A stretch of DNA of 34,562 nt from an uncultured Verrucomicrobiales bacterium (GTDB lineage Bacteria > Verrucomicrobiota > Verrucomicrobiia > Verrucomicrobiales > Akkermansiaceae), in assembly GCA_937969495.1 (NCBI GenBank), contig CALBVY010000061.1, positions 1 through 34,562 on the forward strand. The letters are read 5' to 3'. The notes under the pieces are model-generated. The model was not told the origin of the DNA. It saw only the letters and a program-made list of their open reading frames with translations, and ran no database searches. Positions 16,885 through 24,279 of the stretch are shown piece by piece. The first letter of the stretch is position 1. Each line of letters starts with the position of its first letter. The position numbers and the translations under genes were made by a program.

Positions 16885-18270
16885 ATGGCGGACAGACGAT
16901 CACACGGTTTTTTCCGACACCAGATTTACCGGATCTATCATCGGAGCTCCGCTCTCGCCAACTTCCTTACTCATCGAGTGCGTCCTGCTGGCATTCTGCT
17001 CATTTTACTGATTCCCGCGGCATGGATTCTTATGCCCCAACAAGTAGCTGGGCCTATTTTCCAACTACGAGGTAGTATCTTCGCAGTTCTCGGTATCAGC
17101 TTCATCTGGGTATTTTTCCGCAAGGCTAGTGTCAAAATCCAGCGGGAACTCCCACGTTTAGCTACCGCAGGTGAGCCAGTGAGCTACCGCGTAGCAGTGC
17201 AGAACACGGGGGGCAAAAGCCTCAATGGAGTTAGAATGTTAGAAATACCACCTGATAACAGGCCCAGCTATGAAAGCTTCGTTCACTCCAAAGAGCCCGG
17301 AGAAGAGAAACGTAATATCTTTGATAGAACGCTAGGTTACTATCGCTGGGAATGGCTACAGCGAGGACTCACCCTCTTTAGGAATGAAAGCTCCCCACCG
17401 CTACCTTTACTCAAAGCCAAGGACACAACTTCTATTCAGCTTTCTCTAACTCCAAATAAAAGAGGAGTGATCAGACTAGACGACATGAGAGTATGTCTCC
17501 CTGACCCCCTAGGTATATTCCAGCGCTGCCGCCGCACTGCACCCCAGAGAGACAAACTAGTAGTGCTACCACACCGCTATCGTCTACCAGTATATCATAT
17601 TCCTGGAAATGCACGCTTTCAGCTAGGAGGTGAGTCAGCATCAAGTACCGCTGGCCAATCTGGTGACTTTACTAGTGTGCGTGATTATCGTGCTGGAGAC
17701 CCACTCCGCCACATTCATTGGAAAAGTTGGGCACGCACTGGTAAGGCTATTGTCAAAGAGTATGAAGATGTGTTTTTCCCACGCTACGGACTCGTTTTAG
17801 ACACCTTTGCCCCAGCGCATGAGGCTGAGATGTTTGAACAAGCAGTTTCAGTAGCAGCTTCCTTTGCGGCCAGTGTTGACACTCGTGAGACTTTACTGGA
17901 TCTGATGTTTATCCGTGATAAAGCCCATATCTTTAGCGCCGGCAGGGGTGAAGAACGCATTGATAGCATGTTAGAAATTCTCGCTGGAGTAAACTGCGAG
18001 CCCAATAATGATTTCCCCGCTCTTGAAAAACTCGTCCTAAGCTACCGTGACGAGCTCACTGCCTGCATCTGTATTTTTACCGGCTGGTGTGCACAGCGAA
18101 GAGATATGATAGCTCATCTTCAGCGTGCCGGCATGCAGATCAAAGTATTCTCTATCTGCCACGATCTAGACGCAGCGAAGAAAGCGAATCAGGAATTCCC
18201 ATCTCCCTTGCCAGTGCTATGGCTCCGCCAAAACCATATTGAAAAAGATCTTCATCAGAACATTTTCTAA
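16885..18270 (+). CDS. DUF58 domain protein with membrane anchor
   Basis: DUF58 proteins pair with MoxR ATPases. Two hydrophobic segments near the N-terminus (ILLILLIPAAWILMP and the next, around FAVLGISFIWVFF) anchor it. The signature GDFTSVRDYRAGDPLRHIHWKSWARTG lies at 17661-17740. The C-terminal part has a vWA-like look with a poorly conserved metal site. The longest frame starts at a TTG at 16846, overlapping moxR; the ATG at 16885, 13 bases after moxR ends, is more plausible. The transglutaminase gene starts two bases after its stop. The molecular role is unknown; partner status is established knowledge of the module. Confidence 0.92.
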   Translation: MADRRSHGFFRHQIYRIYHRSSALANFLTHRVRPAGILLILLIPAAWILMPQQVAGPIFQLRGSIFAVLGISFIWVFFRKASVKIQRELPRLATAGEPVSYRVAVQNTGGKSLNGVRMLEIPPDNRPSYESFVHSKEPGEEKRNIFDRTLGYYRWEWLQRGLTLFRNESSPPLPLLKAKDTTSIQLSLTPNKRGVIRLDDMRVCLPDPLGIFQRCRRTAPQRDKLVVLPHRYRLPVYHIPGNARFQLGGESASSTAGQSGDFTSVRDYRAGDPLRHIHWKSWARTGKAIVKEYEDVFFPRYGLVLDTFAPAHEAEMFEQAVSVAASFAASVDTRETLLDLMFIRDKAHIFSAGRGEERIDSMLEILAGVNCEPNNDFPALEKLVLSYRDELTACICIFTGWCAQRRDMIAHLQRAGMQIKVFSICHDLDAAKKANQEFPSPLPVLWLRQNHIEKDLHQNIF

Positions 18271-18272
18271 CC

Positions 18273-20396
18273 ATGTCTCTCCACGCACCACCACGTCTAC
18301 TCACTGGCCTTACCCTACTATTCTGGGGTGGCCTAACTGGTAATGCGTTACTCGGACTAATGGCTGCCATCTTAGTGGAAGCCAAATCATGGACTACACT
18401 CCGTTGGGACTTCACGAAGACATCATACATCAAAGCCTGGCATTTCTCCGTGTTAGCCGCAGCACTACTGTCCATCTTCGCGTGGTTAAACGGAATGAAG
18501 CCGGGGGAACTTCACACCCTTTTCATCTGGGCACCACTTACTCTTTTACCCCTAGAGCTAGCTCAACGTTATGGCAAAGCTACCAGCATCCCCTTAAATA
18601 CATTTTCCTTTTTTGCCAGACGTAAGATGAAACATGATCTTAAACAGGGTTATCATATTCGATCAAGGATGATCAATATTGGTTATCCTTATCTCGCTAT
18701 CACCCTTCTAGCAACTTCCGTAGCTAGTAAAGACGAACTGCTGCACTTCATAAGTCTAGGCCTCATTCTAGGGGTATGTCTTTTTTTTAACGCTAGAAAA
18801 AATGGCATTCGCCCAATTGCATGGATCGTTGCTTTCATCCTCCTTATCGCCTTTTCCTATGCTGGCCACTGGGCCATCTTCAAAGCTTATCAATATTATC
18901 AAAAAGGACTGTCCGCTCAACAAAATGGCCGCTACACCTCCGCCAACGAATCAAGAACTAGCATTGGCCGTCTGGGCAAACTCAAACTAAGCTCAAAGAT
19001 CTTCTGGAGAGCGCAGATAAAGGATGAAATAACCTCACTCCCACTCGTCCGAACTGCTACCTACCACCATTACGCACGTGGGGTGTGGAAATACCTTCCT
19101 GATAAAATAGATCCTGAGGGCTTAAGAGATCAAGACGGCTACCTTTCAGAAACTCGGCTTAAAGGTAACAATATGGCCAATAATATTCGTTATTTCACAA
19201 CGCACAGTAATACTGCTGAGCCGAATATCTCTGGAGAGCCAGATGTAAAAATCATTGGGGAAGTAGACTCCAGTGTCTACGCAAACCCCATCCCAATGCC
19301 TCACTTTACCTCCGGAATAGGAAACCTTGGCAGTGAAAATAGCGAGGCTTCACTGGACTGTAACACCCTAGGAACAATCCGTATCACAAACCCCGACCAC
19401 CATATCATTTCTTATTCCGTATGGAGGGGTAACCGCTCTACCACTGAGGTAGATGCACCAGCCAAAAATGATTTGAGAGTTCCCATGCAGGAAAGCCCAG
19501 CCATCAAACGTATCTGCGCACAGCTTGGGCTAAAAAAAGGCATGACTGCTCAGCAAGTTCTCATCCGCCTTAAGAGCTTCTTTTCCACCGAGTTCACTTA
19601 CACTACGCATCTCACAACACCCAAACTAGATCAAGCAAACCGCTGGACTGCGATTGGTTTATTCTTAGAAAAAACACGGGCTGGACATTGCGAATATTTT
19701 GCCACGGCTACGACACTTATACTGAGAGAGTGTGGGATTCCAGCACGCTACTGCGTCGGTTTCGCAGTGAACGAATATGATACCAACCGCAATGAGTGGG
19801 TGATACGAGGCAAACACGCTCATGCTTGGTGCCGAGTCTGGAATAAAGGTCAATGGGAAGACGCCGACCTCACACCCCCATCTTGGCTTGCTATGGAACA
19901 AATCAACACTGCATCATGGCAGCTCAAACTCTCTGACTGGTGGCAGCTTCTCCGTGAGGATTTCCTCATCTGGAGAACTCGTGATGAAAACAAGATGATG
20001 GTAAGCATCGCTGTTATTACAATAGTAGGAATCCTACTACTCTGGCTTATATGGCGTCTCTGGAAATCACGTCAGCATGGCAGTAACCGAGGTGAAACCA
20101 CATCTTATCTTCGCCCAGAAAACATTCACTTAACACCGTTAAATAAATTAGAACCCGCTATTTCGCGGAAAATAGGTCCCCGCCCAAACGGCCAGCCTCT
20201 TGGTAGATGGGTGATGAAGTTAGAAAAAATAGACCCTAACCTTAGTCATCTCCTACACCCTCTTACACAAGCACACTCCAGACTGCGCTTTGACCCAGAG
20301 ATCAATCAAGCCAGACTGGAACAAGAAGTCTCTCAGTTAACCCTAAAACTCAAAAAAAGACTTAAGCAACTCCCACGCGCTAACAAAATGACTTAA
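18273..20396 (+). CDS. Membrane transglutaminase-like protein (MoxR-module partner)
   Basis: A 707-residue protein with several N-terminal membrane spans, a periplasmic transglutaminase-like domain, and a further span near residue 570-590 (VSIAVITIVGILLLWLIWRLW). The Cys-His-Asp triad is intact: Cys473 in AGHCEYFA, His517 in KHAHAWCRVW and Asp532 in WEDADLTPP. Known family members act as peptidases or crosslinking enzymes on unknown envelope substrates. This is the third gene of the MoxR-DUF58-TGase set, beginning two bases after DUF58. Its last four bases overlap the convergent M56 peptidase gene, so no terminator separates them. Confidence 0.93.
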   Translation: MSLHAPPRLLTGLTLLFWGGLTGNALLGLMAAILVEAKSWTTLRWDFTKTSYIKAWHFSVLAAALLSIFAWLNGMKPGELHTLFIWAPLTLLPLELAQRYGKATSIPLNTFSFFARRKMKHDLKQGYHIRSRMINIGYPYLAITLLATSVASKDELLHFISLGLILGVCLFFNARKNGIRPIAWIVAFILLIAFSYAGHWAIFKAYQYYQKGLSAQQNGRYTSANESRTSIGRLGKLKLSSKIFWRAQIKDEITSLPLVRTATYHHYARGVWKYLPDKIDPEGLRDQDGYLSETRLKGNNMANNIRYFTTHSNTAEPNISGEPDVKIIGEVDSSVYANPIPMPHFTSGIGNLGSENSEASLDCNTLGTIRITNPDHHIISYSVWRGNRSTTEVDAPAKNDLRVPMQESPAIKRICAQLGLKKGMTAQQVLIRLKSFFSTEFTYTTHLTTPKLDQANRWTAIGLFLEKTRAGHCEYFATATTLILRECGIPARYCVGFAVNEYDTNRNEWVIRGKHAHAWCRVWNKGQWEDADLTPPSWLAMEQINTASWQLKLSDWWQLLREDFLIWRTRDENKMMVSIAVITIVGILLLWLIWRLWKSRQHGSNRGETTSYLRPENIHLTPLNKLEPAISRKIGPRPNGQPLGRWVMKLEKIDPNLSHLLHPLTQAHSRLRFDPEINQARLEQEVSQLTLKLKKRLKQLPRANKMT

Positions 20397-21367
20397 TCCA
20401 TAGGAAAAGGATCTGCACTGTGACGAAAATCTATTTCCTCCTGAGAATATATGGGACCTTCAAAGCTTATCGCCTCTTTCACGGCCCCTGGCCTTATCAA
20501 CGTCATCCCCAAAGCAGTGGCAGAAGTCATCACTGCCACGGCAATAGCCAACCACGGCTTCCCAGAACTTGCACCACCTAACAAACGATTAACCCTTAAC
20601 TGTAATGGTGCATGGTCTGCCATAGCCACTAGACCTTGAGGACGCTGCTCCTGGATACAGGCTTCCACCACATCACATAGCGCATTGATATAACTTTGCC
20701 TATTCGCTCCAGATGAAATGACAAGTGCATCACAAGCATACTCACACTGACTAAGTGATTGAGCACGTAGCCACCAAACTAGAGGATTATACCAATGTAA
20801 AATACAAGCCAACTCCGCGGCGCTGCGCACCCAAAGGTCACGCCTTTGGATATGACCTAGCTCATGTAACATCGCCATTTTCTGCGTTTCTCTATCCCAC
20901 TCTAAAAAGGTAACTGGGAGAATGATGATAGGTTTCCAAGCACCTGTCACCACTGGAGAAGCTAACCCATTTTTCATTTTCAATACTGGTGATTGTTTCA
21001 TGCTCAACATCACTTTACACTCACCCAGAAGATCATGGCATTGTGCAAGATCAGTATCACCAAGCCATCGCTGTAGATTCCACCGATGAAGCAAAAACCG
21101 AACACCTAACACAAGGAAACCTATTATCCAAAAAGGAACTACCCAGCTTGCCACAATCCAAAAAGAAGATTCAGTAGCTACAGCTTGGCTAGCTGGTAAA
21201 ATATTTACCTGCACCTTAGGCAGCATAGAAAATAACGGCAAAAATAACAACAGACCTAGACACAAGGCGGTAAGCCATGGCCTTCCACATGGATCTTTTC
21301 TCCTCATCATCCATACACAGGGTGCGGCAATGAGAGAAATCAGCAGACCGGTAAGAAAAAGTAACAT
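20393..21367 (-). CDS. BlaR1-like M56 family membrane peptidase, no sensor domain
   Basis: Membrane zinc metallopeptidase of the BlaR1/MecR1 (M56) family. HELGH at residues 168-172 gives two zinc ligands, and the Glu in QCEYACDAL about 37 residues later is the likely third. Several membrane spans surround it, the last near 275-295. In BlaR1 a penicillin-binding sensor follows, but here the protein ends about 30 residues after the last span, so the input signal must differ. The frame opens with a TTG at 21370; the ATG at 21367 is preferred. It follows the BlaI-like gene by 35 bases, and the pair probably acts by cleaving the repressor. Confidence 0.9.
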   Translation of the reverse strand: MLLFLTGLLISLIAAPCVWMMRRKDPCGRPWLTALCLGLLLFLPLFSMLPKVQVNILPASQAVATESSFWIVASWVVPFWIIGFLVLGVRFLLHRWNLQRWLGDTDLAQCHDLLGECKVMLSMKQSPVLKMKNGLASPVVTGAWKPIIILPVTFLEWDRETQKMAMLHELGHIQRRDLWVRSAAELACILHWYNPLVWWLRAQSLSQCEYACDALVISSGANRQSYINALCDVVEACIQEQRPQGLVAMADHAPLQLRVNRLLGGASSGKPWLAIAVAVMTSATALGMTLIRPGAVKEAISFEGPIYSQEEIDFRHSADPFPMD

Positions 21368-21402
21368 CAAAAATAAAGGGTTCTGTAACTACATCATCAA
21401 AC

Positions 21403-21780
21403 CTAACTTTTTTCAGCCACAGCATTCCGGATCTTCTCAATCTCTTTTTTTCCTAACTGCATATCCTTGGGATCCAGCAACGCGGCAACCATCTTTTCAG
21501 GCCGCCCCTCAAAGAAGGTGCTCAATAAATTAGACATCGCAGAGCGGCGCGCACGCTTCTCCGTAATAGCTGGCTTATAAATGTAACGCCGAGATTCTTT
21601 ACTATGCGTCACCATACCTTTCCCTTCCAAAGTCGCCATCAGTGCTCTTACCGCTGAATAAGAAGGTGGATCAGGAAGGCTATCTAACACATCCTTAGCA
21701 GAAGCCTGACCAAGGCGATAAAGAATATCCATGATTTGGCGTTCACGTCTAGACATATGACCTTTTTCTAATCGATTCAT
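21403..21780 (-). CDS. blaI: BlaI/MecI-like winged-helix repressor
   Basis: Transcriptional repressor of the BlaI/MecI/CopY family, 125 residues from the ATG at 21780. MSRRERQIMDILYRLGQASAKDVLDSL and SYSAVRALMATLEGKG (21673-21753 and 21619-21666) form the winged helix, and ESRRYIYKPAIT is the family wing. The C-terminal helical part should dimerise. The frame can be extended to a GTG at 21855, but those residues are unlike the family and would cover the operator-like region. It is paired with the M56 peptidase downstream and divergent from the lipoprotein gene. Regulated genes probably include itself and that lipoprotein. Confidence 0.92.
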   Translation of the reverse strand: MNRLEKGHMSRRERQIMDILYRLGQASAKDVLDSLPDPPSYSAVRALMATLEGKGMVTHSKESRRYIYKPAITEKRARRSAMSNLLSTFFEGRPEKMVAALLDPKDMQLGKKEIEKIRNAVAEKS

Positions 21781-21790
21781 AATTTCATTC

Positions 21791-21840
21791 TTAGCTATGC
21801 TAAAAATACCGCAATTAAAAAATGCTGTTATTTTAGCATA
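21791..21840. promoter_or_regulatory. Candidate BlaI-type operator region (dyad symmetries)
   Basis: The 105-base gap between the repressor and the divergent lipoprotein gene holds several dyads. TTAGC-TAT-GCTAA lies at 21791-21803 and ATGCT-N8-AGCAT at 21822-21839. The larger repeat TATGCTAAAA (21796-21805) pairs with TTTTAGCATA (21831-21840). Such paired palindromes suit a dimeric repressor like BlaI binding its own promoter, although the classic TACA/TGTA core is not present. Function is inferred from position. Confidence 0.45.
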
Positions 21841-21885
21841 AAGAGATTGACACACCGTCTTAATTGCTGCTTTTCTAGCATCATC

Positions 21886-22722
21886 ATGAAATTAAATTAT
21901 CGCGCAATTCTTATCTTCACCGCCCTACTCTTACCGCTATGGATGCTTTCATCCTGCGCACCTCATGAATCAGGAAATCCAGCTTCCAGTTCGGCAACCA
22001 CAGCTCCAGCGGCTTTCCAGAGTGGGGATACCGCCATAAACAGAACCATGTCCGGGTTCACTCCCAAGCCAGACAAAAGGCCTGGCCTAGGAACTGGTTG
22101 GGGTAATCAAGTCTCATCCAATGTAGGCTACACCAGCTTCACGCGTGCCAGCTCAAAGCCTGCAGGCGTTTCCTCCATTTATTATAATGATAAAGAAGGT
22201 GTCGACGCCATGGCTGGCAGTTGGAAATACAGCGGTAATGGTATGCAAAAAGCCGCAGGAGGGCTCATCGAATGGGGGGTAAAGGGTGGCTGGGGCATGC
22301 TCAAAAACTACCACTCAGGCAGCAGACGCTACGTAGTAGGCCGCAAAGGTAGTAACTATTCATTACTTGTTAAAAACCTTAGTCACTCCGCACTCGAGGT
22401 GGTTTTAAGTGTGGATGGTCTTGATGTTATGAATGGCCGACCAGCCTCATTCAAAAAACGCGGCTACATCATTCAACCGGGGAAAACTTTGAAGGTAAAA
22501 GGCTTTCGTACCAGTGAATCGGCAGTTGCAGCATTTAAGTTCTCCAGCGTATCTGGATCCTACTCCAGTCTACGCCACGGGAAGACACGTAATGTAGGAG
22601 TCATCGGCATGGCTGTGTTTACCCAGCGCGGTGTCGATCCTTGGAAATGGTCTCGCCCCACTGTGGAGAAACGTCACGCAGCCAGCCCATTCGCCGAGGC
22701 ACCTTTTGCAAGAGCACGCTAG
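21886..22722 (+). CDS. Lipoprotein of unknown function
   Basis: A 278-residue predicted lipoprotein. The signal sequence MKLNYRAILIFTALLLPLWM ends in LSSC, a lipobox with Cys24. A low-complexity Ser/Ala/Thr linker follows, then a compact domain with YSLLVKNLSHSALEVVLSVDGLDV, a GYIIQPGKTLKVKGFR segment and NVGVIGMAVF (22351-22620). I recall this domain as widespread in bacterial hypothetical proteins, but I know no function. The frame opens upstream at a TTG (21847); the ATG at 21886 starts the signal peptide. It is divergent from the BlaI-like gene and shares its operator-like region. Confidence 0.8.
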   Translation: MKLNYRAILIFTALLLPLWMLSSCAPHESGNPASSSATTAPAAFQSGDTAINRTMSGFTPKPDKRPGLGTGWGNQVSSNVGYTSFTRASSKPAGVSSIYYNDKEGVDAMAGSWKYSGNGMQKAAGGLIEWGVKGGWGMLKNYHSGSRRYVVGRKGSNYSLLVKNLSHSALEVVLSVDGLDVMNGRPASFKKRGYIIQPGKTLKVKGFRTSESAVAAFKFSSVSGSYSSLRHGKTRNVGVIGMAVFTQRGVDPWKWSRPTVEKRHAASPFAEAPFARAR

Positions 22723-22730
22723 TTTATCGA

Positions 22731-23099
22731 TCAGCTGTCTTGCACCAGCCCCATCGTTTTCGCTTGAGCCATAGGTATAGCCTTTGCTTCACAGACCTGC
22801 CTCCAACCGGGGAAATTCCACTTATTGGGAAATCCCCGGCATTGCTCGGGCTTGACCGAATTAATCAAGCAAACATCTCCATCTAACATGATACACTCAT
22901 GATTATCTTTTTCAATCAATGATAGACCGCTACGGTTAGTCCGAAGCCGAGTAAACTGGTCAATAAACGCCTGCGTTTCCATTTTCATAAACGCAGCGAT
23001 ATTCTTAATCTCGTTATCCTCTAGCCTCACATCACCTGGCCACTTACAACAGGCCGTGCAGCGATCACATTGATACCAAGTATCTTGATCCATCTCCAT
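22731..23099 (-). CDS. YkgJ family cysteine-cluster protein
   Basis: A 122-residue protein of the YkgJ (CxxCxxCC) family, predicted to bind zinc or an iron-sulfur cluster. The N-terminal CDRCTACC is the hallmark, with later Cys in HECIM, DVCLI, EQCRGFP and QVC. The biochemical role of the family is not established. It ends eight bases from the lipoprotein gene (convergent) and starts 12 bases after the amidase gene ends, so it is probably the second gene of an amidase-ykgJ unit. Confidence 0.88.
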   Translation of the reverse strand: MEMDQDTWYQCDRCTACCKWPGDVRLEDNEIKNIAAFMKMETQAFIDQFTRLRTNRSGLSLIEKDNHECIMLDGDVCLINSVKPEQCRGFPNKWNFPGWRQVCEAKAIPMAQAKTMGLVQDS

Positions 23100-23111
23100 A
23101 ACGTATTAAAA

Positions 23112-24116
23112 TCAAGGGATACGCAGCCTTTTCCCCGTGCTTATCACCGTTCCTCCCAGACCGTTGGCTTGTTGAATCATACTTACCGAGACATTATACA
23201 AGCGTGAAAGGCTATAAAGCGTATCCCCACGGCTTACGGTGTGATAGCGGACTAATGGCTTAGAGGTGGCAATAGGCCTACTAACAACTTTTCGAGGAGC
23301 ATACGTTACCGCAGGGGGCACGGCGGCTACTTGAGTAGGAGGTGAGACGATGGTGGGAGCGCCACTTGTAATTGATTTATAATGCTTATTGACCTTAGCA
23401 AGAAACCACTGCCACTTAGCTCCGGGACGGCCGTTATCTAGCAGGTAATGCGGGCAATTTTTATGCGGCTTACTCAGTCCTTTACGCTTCCAGTGATAGT
23501 GGGGCACCACCTTGCGCAGCGGGATTTTATGCTGATACATCAGCCATGCGGTAAGTTTTGCTGTTCGTTCAATAGTGGCAGAGCGGCTATTCCCACGGTG
23601 TTCACACATTTCGATAGCTAGGGAAGTGTTATTACCCGGGCCATCGAAGTCCGCGTGTTCACCTTGTTCGTTCGTTGGCAAATGCTGCACAACAACACTT
23701 TGATCAACGGTAAAATGCCATGTTAAATAGCCAATGCGGTTTCCCCCTTTACGCTTGTAGGCACGAAGTTTCCCTGCATTGAGCGCCTTGGCATGACGCC
23801 AAGCATCTGCACCACTGGAAAAATTCTGAGTGCTATGAATAGTGATATATTTTGGATCAAGTCGGCGTTTATACTTTCTCGCATGACGGCCATTGGGGAT
23901 GTAAGATTTTTTAACATTTGCTTCGCGATATAAACTAGCAGGGCTCTTAATGGGTGTAGAAGCTACAAATCCGTTACCTGTTGACGCCGTAGCACCATAA
24001 TCAGAACGCGCACTAGAGCGGTCAATGTGCTGGGAAGGCGTGGATGAAGAGCACGCCGTTAATGCCCACACGCCAATAAAAATGAAAGAGATTGGCAACC
24101 TTGCCACCCACCTCAT
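23112..24116 (-). CDS. N-acetylmuramoyl-L-alanine amidase lipoprotein with LysM domain
   Basis: Peptidoglycan amidase of the Amidase_2 (zinc) type. The start chosen (ATG at 24116) gives a lipoprotein signal ending LTAC with Cys22; an extra 18 residues upstream lack signal character. The catalytic domain spans about 75-240. IHST holds the first His ligand, VPHYHWK the next region, and NCPHYLL a further ligand pair near the domain end. A proline/valine-rich linker leads to a C-terminal LysM repeat (YHTVSRGDTLYSLSRLYNVS and the following turn), which binds glycan strands. It probably acts in the periplasm, tethered to a membrane, in wall turnover or recycling. Confidence 0.9.
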   Translation of the reverse strand: MRWVARLPISFIFIGVWALTACSSSTPSQHIDRSSARSDYGATASTGNGFVASTPIKSPASLYREANVKKSYIPNGRHARKYKRRLDPKYITIHSTQNFSSGADAWRHAKALNAGKLRAYKRKGGNRIGYLTWHFTVDQSVVVQHLPTNEQGEHADFDGPGNNTSLAIEMCEHRGNSRSATIERTAKLTAWLMYQHKIPLRKVVPHYHWKRKGLSKPHKNCPHYLLDNGRPGAKWQWFLAKVNKHYKSITSGAPTIVSPPTQVAAVPPAVTYAPRKVVSRPIATSKPLVRYHTVSRGDTLYSLSRLYNVSVSMIQQANGLGGTVISTGKRLRIP

Positions 24117-24279
24117 TATGCCAAGATCATTCACATTACCCATGCGATTAGCTATACCGCACATCATCACCGAGATAAAGTGACGATTTTAAAAAAACTG
24201 CTTACCTTTTCCAGATTCCTGACTCTTGTTCAATTCCATGACTTGATTCGCAGCACAAGAAACGATACATGAAGAGCAG

